Source of the DNA: Kurthia sibirica
Lineage (GTDB): Bacteria; Bacillota; Bacilli; Bacillales_A; Planococcaceae
DNA length: 64,000 nucleotides
Reading direction: 5' to 3'
NCBI RefSeq assembly: GCF_003143975.1
Contig: NZ_QFVR01000003.1
Coordinates: forward strand, 1 to 64,000
The notes below the pieces were generated by a model. It was not told where the DNA came from. It searched no databases and saw only the letters and a list, made by a program, of their open reading frames with translations. Below, in pieces: positions 33,850 to 42,648 of this stretch. The position numbers were made by a program, and so were the translations under genes. Every line of letters starts with the position of its first letter. Position 1 is the stretch's first letter.

Positions 33850-34809
33850 TTAATCAACTAAAGTAGTGATTTCCACTTTATTGAAAGATAATAATTTGCT
33901 ATAAATAGGTCTACTAATCACAAAGGCTGCAGTAAATATAGCATCCTTCTCTAGTATTATCTTTTTTGATTCTTTATTATGTGCATGATGCACAGTATGT
34001 ATTAGTTCTGAAACTTTAGCTATTACCTTATTTGACTCATTATAACTAAAGCCATAGGTCATGATAGCCAGTACATAAGGCGTTTGATCGTTTATAATAC
34101 CGTAATCATGCGACACCAAGTTTATAGGCATCATCCCTACCTTATGCGCAACAGTTGCATCTGAAACCCCATTGGGCAAAGCTTCATTATAAATAGTCTC
34201 TTCTAAAAATTCTTTTAATCGTTTACCATTGTCGCTACTTCTACTTAAATTATCTACATGTTCCGCATAAATAGCTAAATCATGTGAACTTGTAAAACTA
34301 TATGCTTGAGGTGAACTATTTGTAGCGCCTAGATTTTGCATATAATTTATAAAATTTTGTGACCCAATACGTTCCTTCAACATTGCGAAAGCAATATTAT
34401 CACTATATTTTATTGCTTTTTCCACTAAATCGCTAATAGTAAAACGACTGCCAATACTTTGATTTTGAATGATTCCGCTCCCACCGACATAATGATCTGC
34501 TTTATACGTTAATTCTTGTTGTAAATCAATCCTATTCGCATCGGCTAATTCCATAATATACAGTGCTAACGGTAGCTTAATTGTACTTGCAGCTAAATAG
34601 GGTTTGTTTGATTTTTCAGCATATTGTTCATGCGTTTTTAAATTTATGTAGTCAATTGAAACAGAACCACCTACTTTATTTAAATAAGGGTCTAATTTGT
34701 TTTCTACATCTTTTTGGAAACTGATAGTAGATTGTGCTTTTACAATTTCAACATCATAAAACCAACACGTTAATGTCAAACTGACTAGTATACTAACAAT
34801 ATATTTCAC
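33850..34809 (-). CDS. secreted serine hydrolase, class A beta-lactamase-like
   Basis: The 319-residue protein has a signal peptide and a beta-lactamase fold: catalytic S-x-x-K in AASTIKLPLALY (~75), SDN in KYSDNIAFAML (~137), and the third box as HKVG (~223) in place of KTG. The omega-loop E-x-x-L-N of true class A enzymes is not seen, so hydrolysis of beta-lactams is doubtful and a DD-peptidase-like or esterase role is possible. A decayed fragment of a relative lies at 41.7 kb. Confidence 0.8.
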   Translation of the reverse strand: MKYIVSILVSLTLTCWFYDVEIVKAQSTISFQKDVENKLDPYLNKVGGSVSIDYINLKTHEQYAEKSNKPYLAASTIKLPLALYIMELADANRIDLQQELTYKADHYVGGSGIIQNQSIGSRFTISDLVEKAIKYSDNIAFAMLKERIGSQNFINYMQNLGATNSSPQAYSFTSSHDLAIYAEHVDNLSRSSDNGKRLKEFLEETIYNEALPNGVSDATVAHKVGMMPINLVSHDYGIINDQTPYVLAIMTYGFSYNESNKVIAKVSELIHTVHHAHNKESKKIILEKDAIFTAAFVISRPIYSKLLSFNKVEITTLVD

Positions 34810-34995
34810 TGTATGTACGCTCCTTTGAACAATATAGGAATTTTTTCCTAATAAAAAAATCGTATCACTATTGATCTGTCAATTCAAGGGGATTTAATAT
34901 ACGATTTAATTTAGTTCATAAATCATCTTTATAGCCATTATAAACGCTTAAGCAATTTTTACTATGTGAATCATTCCCTTATGCTTTTTTATACG

Positions 34996-35037
34996 TAAAA
35001 AAGAGAAACAGCTTAAAATAGAGCCATTCCTCTTTTT
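34996..35037 (-). terminator. terminator of the gntP-containing operon
   Basis: AAAAAGAG and CTCTTTTTT form the outer stem, with partial inner pairing (GGCT/AGCT), ~35 bp past the permease stop. A CATATG/CATATG palindrome lies at 35039-35058. No gene is seen in 34810-35071. Confidence 0.6.
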
Positions 35038-35071
35038 CATATGGATAATACCATATGTATAACGCGATTAT

Positions 35072-36403
35072 TTATAGAAAGACATTTACTAACATAACAA
35101 TCCCAAATGTTAGGAAAGATAAAATGGTTTCGAGTACCGTCCAGGTTTTGAATGTTTCCGTCACCGTTAAACCAAGATATTCTTTAATCATCCAAAAACC
35201 TGCATCATTGACATGTGACAACATTAAAGAACCTGCGCCTGTTGCGATTACGAGTAACTCTAAATTGACATCTGTCATATTCGCTACAACCGGCGCAACA
35301 ATCCCTGCTGCAGTCGTTAATGCCACGGTAGCAGACCCAGTAGCTACTCGAATCAATCCTGCTACGAGAAATGCTAATAATAAGGGAGACAACGATAAGT
35401 CTTCAGACATATTAGCAATGGCTAGACCTACACCAGAGTCGATTAGGATTTGTTTAAATCCACCACCTGCACCGATAATTAATATAATAGAACCTACTGG
35501 TAATAGACATTCATCAGCTATTTTTTTTAGTTTAGCAGCCGACATCCCCTGACGTTTACCAAGTAAAAACATTGCGGTGAAACAAGCAATTAATAAAGCA
35601 ATTACCGCATTGCCAATAAATTTAACAAATGATAGAATTCCTTCTGGCAAACCAATATATGGTGCAATTACTGCTAATACCATTAAGAATATTGGCAATA
35701 AGATGACCAAAAATGATGTGCGAACTGTTGGTAATGTTTCAAATTCATCTTTTACATCAATCATATTTGGTTCATTGATTGGTTTGATTCGTTTTGCTGC
35801 CCATTTTGCGAAGACAGGTCCAGCAATAATTGCTGGAATAATAGCAATTAATAGTGAATAAACAAGTACTTTACCTACGCTAGCGTTATAGATACCGATT
35901 GCCGTCATAGCACCTGGATGAGGTGGTACAATTCCATGGACAATTGATAATCCTGCAAGAACTGGTAATGCAATTAATAAAATATTTTGTTTCGTAGATT
36001 TATAAATCGAGATTACAAGAGGTAATAACATCACGACACCAACATCAAAAAATACGGGAATACCGATGATAAAACCGGATAGTAACATCGCCCAAGGCAA
36101 TTTTTTTATCCCGAAAATACGGATGAAAAATTCAGCAATTTGCTTACCCGCACCTGAGTCCGCCATTAGTTTACCTAAAATTGTACCTAGCGCCAATATT
36201 CCGACTAAATGTCCTAAAACACTTCCAACACCCGCTTCATAGGATGTAACAATTTGATCAAATGATAGACCTGTTGCTAGGGCCAAGAATAAACTTGCGA
36301 CTAGTAAACTAATAAATGCATGCCATTTCCACCATGCAACACCTAAAATTACAATAACAATTGACACGACTGTACATAATAATAAATACACTTCATGACT
36401 CAT
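35072..36403 (-). CDS. GntP-family permease
   Basis: The 443-residue membrane protein matches gluconate:H+ symporter-type GntP carriers, with ~12 hydrophobic segments. Typical blocks are GILALGTILGKLMADSGAGKQIAEFF, HGIVPPHPGAMTAIG and a C-terminal HVNDAGFWMIKEYLGLT. These carriers import sugar acids such as gluconate and related compounds. It is the last gene of the operon and implies that an unphosphorylated acid substrate enters the cell, in contrast to the PTS found with the Salmonella dga genes. AGGGGG precedes the ATG. Confidence 0.93.
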   Translation of the reverse strand: MSHEVYLLLCTVVSIVIVILGVAWWKWHAFISLLVASLFLALATGLSFDQIVTSYEAGVGSVLGHLVGILALGTILGKLMADSGAGKQIAEFFIRIFGIKKLPWAMLLSGFIIGIPVFFDVGVVMLLPLVISIYKSTKQNILLIALPVLAGLSIVHGIVPPHPGAMTAIGIYNASVGKVLVYSLLIAIIPAIIAGPVFAKWAAKRIKPINEPNMIDVKDEFETLPTVRTSFLVILLPIFLMVLAVIAPYIGLPEGILSFVKFIGNAVIALLIACFTAMFLLGKRQGMSAAKLKKIADECLLPVGSIILIIGAGGGFKQILIDSGVGLAIANMSEDLSLSPLLLAFLVAGLIRVATGSATVALTTAAGIVAPVVANMTDVNLELLVIATGAGSLMLSHVNDAGFWMIKEYLGLTVTETFKTWTVLETILSFLTFGIVMLVNVFL

Positions 36404-36447
36404 ATTAAAACCCCCTGTTGTAATCGTTCACTTTCTCCCTTTAGCGC

Positions 36448-37464
36448 TTATCTTTCGACGTCTTTTACAAACCCTTGCATCGCTTGCTCCACATCTCGAA
36501 TCGTTGACATAGGTGTATCACCGACTGTTGTATGCGCTAACATGCTCGCGGAAGCTGCAAAAGCAACCGTTTCGCTTGCTGACATATTTGTTAATTGTCC
36601 GTGAATTATACCGCTTGCATAAGCATCCCCTGCTCCAATACGGTCATATACCGAAAATACTAATTCGTCTGCAAAGGTGAACTGATCATTTTTCAACATA
36701 AATCCTCTTAACGAGTTTGTGTTATCTCCATTTATTGCACGATGTGTTCCTGCAATTACTGAAATAGCATACTTTTCTGCGATTTGTGGCAATAAATCTA
36801 GCAATTGATCATGACGAGTAGTTTTCTGCGTTTGCATTGCTAAAGTAAGCAGCGCATCCTTCTCATTCATAAAAACGATATCTGAAAGCGTTAGCATTTT
36901 TTCGTAATACGGTTTAGCTCGTTCATAGCTTTGCTCCCCCCAAAGTGAAGGACGATAATTACAATCAAATATAACTAAGCCACCTTGTTTTTTCACACTG
37001 TTTGCAAGTGCAACCATATGCTGTCTAACACCATCATTCATAGATAATGCAATGCCGCAAAAATGAATGGCATCGATATTTTGAGCAATCGTATCATAAT
37101 CATATGCATCTGCTGAAGCTGTGTTAAACGTGCTTCCTAAACGATTTGTATATGTAACACGACTCGAACGAACACCAAAGCCATTTTCTAAAAAATACAT
37201 ACCCAGGTATTGCCCTTGTCTTGTAATAAACTGTGATGTAATACCCAATTTTTGAACATATGATTTTGCCGCTTCACCAAGTGCATTATCAGGTAATATT
37301 GTTACGAGCGATGCAGTATGACCAAATCGCGACAACGCTGAGGCAACATTGACACCTGTACCAGAAAACGAATACTTTAATGTATCCGCTTGTGATAATA
37401 AATCAAAACCAGGCACTTGCATACGCATCATGACTTCGCCAAAAGCGGCGACACGCTTATTCAT
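36448..37464 (-). CDS. PfkB-family sugar kinase, 2-keto-3-deoxygluconate kinase-like
   Basis: The 338-residue protein has the ribokinase/PfkB fold: an N-terminal GEVMMRM, the substrate region SGTGVNVASALSRFG, and the C-terminal signature YDRIGAGDAYASGI with the catalytic Asp of GAGD. KdgK relatives phosphorylate 2-keto-3-deoxygluconate to KDPG. Its start overlaps the aldolase gene by eight bases, so the two are coupled. Position next to a KDPG-type aldolase supports this substrate, but it is not proved. Confidence 0.88.
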   Translation of the reverse strand: MNKRVAAFGEVMMRMQVPGFDLLSQADTLKYSFSGTGVNVASALSRFGHTASLVTILPDNALGEAAKSYVQKLGITSQFITRQGQYLGMYFLENGFGVRSSRVTYTNRLGSTFNTASADAYDYDTIAQNIDAIHFCGIALSMNDGVRQHMVALANSVKKQGGLVIFDCNYRPSLWGEQSYERAKPYYEKMLTLSDIVFMNEKDALLTLAMQTQKTTRHDQLLDLLPQIAEKYAISVIAGTHRAINGDNTNSLRGFMLKNDQFTFADELVFSVYDRIGAGDAYASGIIHGQLTNMSASETVAFAASASMLAHTTVGDTPMSTIRDVEQAMQGFVKDVER

Positions 37465-38212
37465 GCGCGTCGACCAATCTTTTAACGATTGTCATTAGTG
37501 TTTTCACATCAGCTGTATTTGTTTTACCTGTTTTTTTGTCGATGATAGATGAATATACATGAGGTATTACTTGTGTCACACCAGCATCTAATGCAATTGC
37601 CAAAATTGTTTCAAAATTTTCTAAATCAATGCCACCAGTAGGTTCTAATGCTAAATCAGCTTCCGCACAAGCTTGTGCAACTGCTTTAAATTCTTCAATA
37701 TGTTGTAAGCCTTTCATCGGGAAGTATTTCAGTGCATTCCCACCCATATCTTTTACAAGAGCAATCGCTGCCTCAACAGGAACAATTGCTTGTTGCTTAA
37801 TGCCCGCACTTTGAGGACCAGTCGAAATATTTACAAATCCTACCTTCCCTGATGGTGATACAAGGCTATTAATCCAACTATCTTTGTTACCTAAATTGGC
37901 ACGCGTTGCTCCAACAGCAGGTAATACTTGATTTATATGGCTACCTTCATAGTATTTTGCAATATCGGCTACTACTGCTGCTTGACGATTATCGCCAGCA
38001 CCCAAACCAATTGACACTGCATCATCGATTTCCTTACCATATGCTTTCATTGCAGTTACAGCTTCATCTACCGTATCGTAATCTTTTGATAACACACCGA
38101 CCACTACATAACCTTCTGCAGCTTCGTAAATTTCCTTAGCATTATTGATATCGCTCGCTAACACATTTAGTGCTACACGATTTTTATAAAAACGTTCATT
38201 AATTTTTAACAT
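37457..38212 (-). CDS. DgaF-like 2-dehydro-3-deoxy-6-phosphogluconate aldolase
   Basis: The 251-residue protein matches the DgaF/EF_0839-type aldolase family rather than classical Eda. It shows INERFYKNRVALNVLA at the start, GLGAGD, and an ALKYFPMKG segment whose lysine is a candidate Schiff-base residue, then LEPTGGIDL. It should split KDPG into pyruvate and glyceraldehyde-3-phosphate. AGGGAAAA precedes the ATG, which overlaps the stop of the ammonia-lyase gene by one base. Confidence 0.88.
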   Translation of the reverse strand: MLKINERFYKNRVALNVLASDINNAKEIYEAAEGYVVVGVLSKDYDTVDEAVTAMKAYGKEIDDAVSIGLGAGDNRQAAVVADIAKYYEGSHINQVLPAVGATRANLGNKDSWINSLVSPSGKVGFVNISTGPQSAGIKQQAIVPVEAAIALVKDMGGNALKYFPMKGLQHIEEFKAVAQACAEADLALEPTGGIDLENFETILAIALDAGVTQVIPHVYSSIIDKKTGKTNTADVKTLMTIVKRLVDAHE

Positions 38213-39318
38213 TATTTTTTCCCTCCAAATAAAATTCGTAAAGTATTTTCAATTACTTGAATATCATCATTTTGTAATGGGCGTGGATCAATGTCGAAGA
38301 AACCTTGACGAACACCATAATCACGTGGATAAATTGCAATGGCGCCACCTTTAATCGTATCCACAACTTCTTTAGCTGACATACCAACTATAGATTCATC
38401 AATTTGAATTCGTGCTCTAAAAATGGCGCGACCCGCTTCATCTTGCACAGTCGTTACACGAACACCTGCTAAGTCATTTAAACTGTGTAATACTTCAATA
38501 ACCGCTTTTTCAGCTTCGCTATTATCTTCTTTAACAAAATAATCATCAATTGCTTGTAATAAGCCAAAAGTTGTTTCTTTTCCAACCTTCATACTCCGAC
38601 CACTGCAATGCAACTGCACTTTCACCCAGTCAATCATTTTCTTATTGCCAGCAACAATACCTGAAGTTGGACCCTCAATTGCTTTTGATCCACTGTATAT
38701 TGCTAAATCCGCATACTGAATATATTTTAATAAATCCTCTTCTGCAGCGGCATCAACAATCATTGGTATATTATGACGTTGTGCGACCTGCCATGCTTCT
38801 TCGACAGAAATCATATTTTTTTGAACAGCATGATGCGATTTAACATATAAAATAGCTGCTGTATTATCAGAAATAGCCTCTTCAATATGTGCTGCCGTTC
38901 CTTCATTCGCATAACCAACCTCAACTAGTTCGCCACCGCCTAAATACACCATTGTTTCAATTGGTGCACCATACTGTACATTATGTCCTTTTAATAAAAT
39001 CACTTCATTTTTCGCAATTTTATCTTGATGCAACCGTTCGCTCTTGCGACGATTTCCTTGCGTTATAATTCCAGCTACCGATAAGGCAATACCACTTGAT
39101 GCAGAGTTTACAACGACCGCATCCTCCGCTTGCAGTTTAGAGGCAATATGACTTCCTGCCTTATTGACTAAATCGGCAATTTCAACATAACTTTGCCCGC
39201 CTTCTTTCATTGCTTTCATGACGCGGTCCGTTGGTGTAGACACACCTAATATACTCATACGCCCACTCGCGTTGATGACACGTTTTAAACCATATTTAGC
39301 ATTTTGCGTAGTCTCCAT
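38212..39318 (-). CDS. DgaE-like PLP-dependent ammonia-lyase (SelA-related)
   Basis: The 368-residue protein belongs to the SelA-like PLP enzymes that include DgaE, the D-glucosaminate-6-phosphate ammonia-lyase. The likely PLP lysine is in YSGSKAIEGPTSG (~232), with an upstream Asp in IVDAAAEEDL that would contact the pyridine ring. The reaction removes the amino group to give a 2-keto-3-deoxy acid. It overlaps the amidohydrolase gene by 23 bases. With no PTS in the operon, its substrate may be unphosphorylated. Confidence 0.87.
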   Translation of the reverse strand: METTQNAKYGLKRVINASGRMSILGVSTPTDRVMKAMKEGGQSYVEIADLVNKAGSHIASKLQAEDAVVVNSASSGIALSVAGIITQGNRRKSERLHQDKIAKNEVILLKGHNVQYGAPIETMVYLGGGELVEVGYANEGTAAHIEEAISDNTAAILYVKSHHAVQKNMISVEEAWQVAQRHNIPMIVDAAAEEDLLKYIQYADLAIYSGSKAIEGPTSGIVAGNKKMIDWVKVQLHCSGRSMKVGKETTFGLLQAIDDYFVKEDNSEAEKAVIEVLHSLNDLAGVRVTTVQDEAGRAIFRARIQIDESIVGMSAKEVVDTIKGGAIAIYPRDYGVRQGFFDIDPRPLQNDDIQVIENTLRILFGGKK

Positions 39319-40393
39319 TGATTACCACTCCAGTCGTTTGAATTACTTTTGATGCTTGACGTTCTTGCTGCTCCGAATCAATTAATTTTTCCTTTTTGTC
39401 GCTCACTGTAAATAATGTTAGGTTTGCAAGATCACCGACTTGAATCCGCCCAAGTTGTGGTTTACGTAACCATGCAGCTGCATTACTAGTCACACCTGCA
39501 ATCACTTCTTCCAGTGGATAACCTAAATATAAAAATTTCGTTAAAACACTGGCCATGCTATAAACAGGTCCATTAATGCGATTTTTGCGATAAATATCTG
39601 TACTAATTGTATTAAAATGAATCCCATGTTTTTTGGCTTGCTCTGCTACTTTAAATGAAAAACTGGCATTACCATGTCCTACATCTAAATGTACGCCTCT
39701 TGCTATTGCTTCATGAAGCAAAGGAAGCGGTCTACCTACTTCATCAAATAAATTATTCTTTTTGCCATTTAAAAAATGTGTAATTACATCATTTTTTTGT
39801 AGTAAAGGAATCACTTCCGAAATATCGGGTGGACCAGAACCAATATGAACCATCAAAGGTAGACCCGTATCATCCGATAATTTACGTGCATGACGTAATG
39901 GTTCAATGCCTTGCTCTAAAACAACACTCTGACTAATTCGTGCCTTAAAGCCAATTATTGTATCACTATATTTTTTTGCTGCTTCTTTTGCTAAGTTCGT
40001 ATCAATCCAGTTAAGATTCGATAATTCATCAATTCTTTCAAGACCAATTCGAGAAATATTTAAAAAAGCGTAAACATTTGTCTGTGCTTTTTTCTTATTT
40101 TCTACTAACTCTTCAATACGATCTGCACCACAACTGCCGGCGTCAATAATCGTTGTCACACCTTGTTTTACACCAATTTCATCAATATCATCACCATATG
40201 GATCAAAATCCGGAAATGCATGTACATGCATATCAATCCATCCACTAGAAATATATTGACCCGTACAATCAATTACGGTTGCTCCAGTCGCACTCTTCGC
40301 TTGTTTAATGGCACTAATTTTTTTATTGTCAATGACAATATCAACTACTTGATTATTGAGAAGTTTGACATTTTGTAAAATTACGGTCGTCAT
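39296..40393 (-). CDS. amidohydrolase/deacetylase-family metallohydrolase (EF_0837-like)
   Basis: The 365-residue protein resembles dihydroorotase/AdeC-type amidohydrolases: WIDMHVHAFPDFDPYGD (metal-binding HxH), GFKARIS where the bridging Lys is expected, LMVHIGSGPP, VHLDVGHGNASFSF, and FNTISTDIYRKNR with the terminal Asp. It probably removes an acyl or carbamoyl group from the amino-sugar acid before deamination. ATG at 40393 lies eight bases after AAGGGG; ATG codons further upstream overlap the operator. It is the first gene of the operon. Confidence 0.85.
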   Translation of the reverse strand: MTTVILQNVKLLNNQVVDIVIDNKKISAIKQAKSATGATVIDCTGQYISSGWIDMHVHAFPDFDPYGDDIDEIGVKQGVTTIIDAGSCGADRIEELVENKKKAQTNVYAFLNISRIGLERIDELSNLNWIDTNLAKEAAKKYSDTIIGFKARISQSVVLEQGIEPLRHARKLSDDTGLPLMVHIGSGPPDISEVIPLLQKNDVITHFLNGKKNNLFDEVGRPLPLLHEAIARGVHLDVGHGNASFSFKVAEQAKKHGIHFNTISTDIYRKNRINGPVYSMASVLTKFLYLGYPLEEVIAGVTSNAAAWLRKPQLGRIQVGDLANLTLFTVSDKKEKLIDSEQQERQASKVIQTTGVVINGDYAKC

Positions 40394-40424
40394 ACTGAAA
40401 CCCCTTCCAATTGATTTATTCATT

Positions 40425-40438
40425 AACATTATAATGTT
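40425..40438. promoter_or_regulatory. GntR operator 1
   Basis: AACATTATAATGTT is a perfect palindrome between the operon promoter and the amidohydrolase start, positioned downstream of the likely transcription start. A related site occurs upstream of gntR at 41312-41325. Confidence 0.7.
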
Positions 40439-40456
40439 TGAGCGACTTCAAAAATT

Positions 40457-40485
40457 AATATAACATGTATTTAACAAGTTGTAAA
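40457..40485 (-). promoter_or_regulatory. promoter of the amino-sugar-acid operon
   Basis: TTTACA (40480-40485) and TATATT (40457-40462) on the minus strand with a 17-bp spacer. A second operator-like sequence with arms AACAT and ATGTT (40484-40502, 9-bp gap) overlaps the upstream edge of the -35 box. Confidence 0.65.
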
Positions 40486-40505
40486 CATAACGTTATAATG
40501 TTTAA

Positions 40506-40542
40506 GAAAAAAAAATAACAGAAGCATGAAGCTTCTGTTATT
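40506..40542 (-). terminator. terminator of the gntR-type gene
   Basis: AATAACAGAAGC and GCTTCTGTTATT form a 12-bp stem followed by TTTTTTT on the minus strand, separating the regulator from the operon it faces. Confidence 0.88.
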
Positions 40543-41252
40543 TAGACGTCAAAGTTGACAATATATTCATGTATATCCGTATTGTAATAACCAATCGCCA
40601 GTTCAACTAAAGAATCTTTTTGATCATATGAATAGCGAATTCTTCGGAATAAGGGTGTGTTTTCTTTTTTTAACCATCTACCAATTTCTTCAATCGGTTG
40701 TGCCATTCCATAAGAATCTTTAAAACGTGTAAACTCAACACCTTCATCATAAAGCATACTATATAAAGATGCCTTAAAGGCTTCTGGTTCACTCGGTAAA
40801 TGAATAGCACCTGACACGTAATGTGACATATGAATAAAGGGGTGGCCATCTAATAAATATAAGCGTTGGATGCAATAACATTCATCCGTAAAATAATCTT
40901 TGATTATGGGATGATCCTCTACTTTTATTTTCTCTATTTGAATTGGTTCTTTTTTCAAATCAAATCCTTGCGCCAATAAGTACTCCGTAAAACCTTGTGC
41001 ATTTGACAATTTTGAAACGATGCGATTGTCTTTCACCGTTGTCCCGACACCACTCTGCTTTTCAACATAGCCATCACTTGCTAATTGCTCAACAGCCTTA
41101 CGAATCGTTATTTTACTTACATTAAATTCTCTTTCTAACTCTGGTTCTGAAGGCATTAATGATTCGATTGGATATACTCCCGTGATAATCCGCTCTTTTA
41201 ATACATTTTTAATCTGCAAGTAAAATGGACCTTTACTGCGTAATAATTTCAT
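40542..41252 (-). CDS. GntR-family regulator with UTRA domain
   Basis: The 236-residue protein has the GntR winged helix (PSEPELEREFNVSKITIRKAVEQLASDGYVEKQSGVGTTV, ~30-70) and a C-terminal UTRA ligand-binding domain (~90-230), the class that senses sugars or related metabolites. It is upstream of, and in the same direction as, the amino-sugar-acid operon but separated by its own terminator. Palindromes AACATTATAATGTT and AACAATATAATGTT in front of the operon and of this gene suggest that it controls both. Confidence 0.9.
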   Translation of the reverse strand: MKLLRSKGPFYLQIKNVLKERIITGVYPIESLMPSEPELEREFNVSKITIRKAVEQLASDGYVEKQSGVGTTVKDNRIVSKLSNAQGFTEYLLAQGFDLKKEPIQIEKIKVEDHPIIKDYFTDECYCIQRLYLLDGHPFIHMSHYVSGAIHLPSEPEAFKASLYSMLYDEGVEFTRFKDSYGMAQPIEEIGRWLKKENTPLFRRIRYSYDQKDSLVELAIGYYNTDIHEYIVNFDV

Positions 41253-41311
41253 ACAATCTCCCCTTCAAGCGTGCAACTCTTTCTTCCATTTTACTGTTAA
41301 TATGTCCTGTA

Positions 41312-41325
41312 AACAATATAATGTT
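41312..41325. promoter_or_regulatory. GntR operator 2
   Basis: AACAATATAATGTT differs from operator 1 by one base and overlaps a possible -10 box (TATATT on the minus strand) of the regulator gene, consistent with autoregulation. Confidence 0.6.
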
Positions 41326-41697
41326 TCATTTGAAGTAAAACAGCAACTTTACAACTGTATTTACTGCTCTATTGACAGGAAATCGTGCTACTACTATTTT
41401 CCCATTAAACAAAATACTAAAACACATAAGAAAGCCACTTAGGTGCTTGAAATGATTATATGGCTTCTGTGTCAACTTTTTAGCCATGAAATCATACCAT
41501 TTATATGAATATTTTTCCATCTAACTAGATATATTTACTATTTCAAACAGATTACAACTATTCCCCAGTGACACGATTATGGGTATAGCTAACCTTACTT
41601 AAAGCTTTTATTTCATTATACTAATTTAGACATGAATGAATGTAAGACAGATTTCGATTATTTTTATTCACTTTATTATAATTTTTATTAATTTTGT

Positions 41698-41785
41698 AGG
41701 CTAGCATAGAAATCACCCTATTTGAATAATGATCCGTAAAACCATATGTCATTATAGCAATCGTCTACGGTGTTTGATCATGAAT
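41698..41785 (-). pseudogene. decayed fragment of a beta-lactamase-like serine hydrolase
   Basis: The minus strand reads DQTP-stop-TIAIMTYGFTDHYSNRVI, which aligns with DQTPYVLAIMTYGFSYNESNKVI of the intact gene at 33850. A TAG replaces the Tyr codon, and a TGA lies four codons before DQTP. Only ~30 codons are recognisable, and the rest has been lost. The surrounding 41253-41940 has no other gene that I would support. Confidence 0.7.
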
Positions 41786-41944
41786 TCAGCCCCTGTTGAT
41801 TCATTTGAGGCACCCGAAGATTTCATATACATGTATTCTCCTTTTTTATAATTTGTAACTATTTATACAATTATTACACTCTTTACAATAAATATAACGC
41901 TACCTATATTTTATACCTATTACTAGTATTTTTATGAGTGACAG

Positions 41945-41981
41945 ACAAAAAAACACCTCAAGCGATAGGCTTGAGGTGTTT
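41945..41981 (-). terminator. terminator of LysM/Apf copy A
   Basis: AAACACCTCAAGC and GCTTGAGGTGTTT-type arms (one loop mismatch) followed on the minus strand by TTTTTT. Confidence 0.85.
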
Positions 41982-42000
41982 ACTTATTTACTCGGTAGGC

Positions 42001-42648
42001 TTAATACCAGCCTTTTTTTTGCCATGCTGATTTTGCGTTACTCCATGAACCGTAACGATCTTTTACATATTTGTCTGCTACACGTTCTTGGTTTGCTGGT
42101 GAATAATCACCATTTAAATAAGATTTATCTAATTGATATTTCCCGATATATTTCCCTGTTGCTGAACGTGCATTGTAATTATTTGTTGATTCTTTATTCG
42201 CGATCCATGATTTTGCTGATGAGCTTGAACCTGTATATGCTTTTGTTGTTGCTTGTTTTTGGACCGGTGCTTTATACGTTTGCTTTTGTTGTACCGGTGC
42301 TTTGTATGTTTGTTTTTGTTGTACGGGTGCTTTGTATGTTGTTTGTGTTTGCACTTGTTTTACCGGTGCTTTATACGTTGTTTGTTTTTGAACCGGTGCT
42401 TGGTAAGCTGTTTTTTGTGTAGCTTGTCCATTGCTTCCGCCTACTTCAATTGGTGCGCCTGCATATATTAAGTCTGATGTCAGACCGTTTAGTTGTTTTA
42501 ATGTATTCACTGTTGTGCCATGTGTTTGAGCTAAGCCTGATAAAGTGTCACCTGCATGAATTGTTACTGTTTTGGCTGACGCTGTACCTGCGAATGCTGC
42601 TGTTGATAGTGCAATGGCACCTGTAATTGCGATAAGTTGTTTCTTCAT
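42001..42648 (-). CDS. secreted LysM protein with Apf-like domain, copy A
   Basis: The 215-residue precursor has a signal peptide (MKKQLIAITGAIALSTAAFAGTASA), LysM (VTIHAGDTLSGLAQTHGTTVNTLKQLNGL), a linker of TYKAPVQQKQ-type 10-residue units, and the Apf-like C-terminal domain (SAKSWIANKESTNNYNARS...DRYGSWSNAKSAWQKKGWY). It is identical to copy D apart from one residue near the end (K for Q). The start follows GAGGAGGAAA in a leader shared by all copies. It is probably exported and wall-bound. Confidence 0.9.
   Translation of the reverse strand: MKKQLIAITGAIALSTAAFAGTASAKTVTIHAGDTLSGLAQTHGTTVNTLKQLNGLTSDLIYAGAPIEVGGSNGQATQKTAYQAPVQKQTTYKAPVKQVQTQTTYKAPVQQKQTYKAPVQQKQTYKAPVQKQATTKAYTGSSSSAKSWIANKESTNNYNARSATGKYIGKYQLDKSYLNGDYSPANQERVADKYVKDRYGSWSNAKSAWQKKGWY

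Noticed and set aside
41326-41520. 64-codon minus-strand ORF upstream of the gntR-type gene
   Set aside because: No ribosome binding site and no recognisable similarity; it overlaps the regulator's promoter region.
41934-42471. Long plus-strand ORFs opposite the LysM genes (also at 43832, 46491 and 48632)
   Set aside because: They are antisense shadows of the repetitive TYKAPV linker and recur in each copy. Leucine- and cysteine-rich composition without start signals argues against coding.
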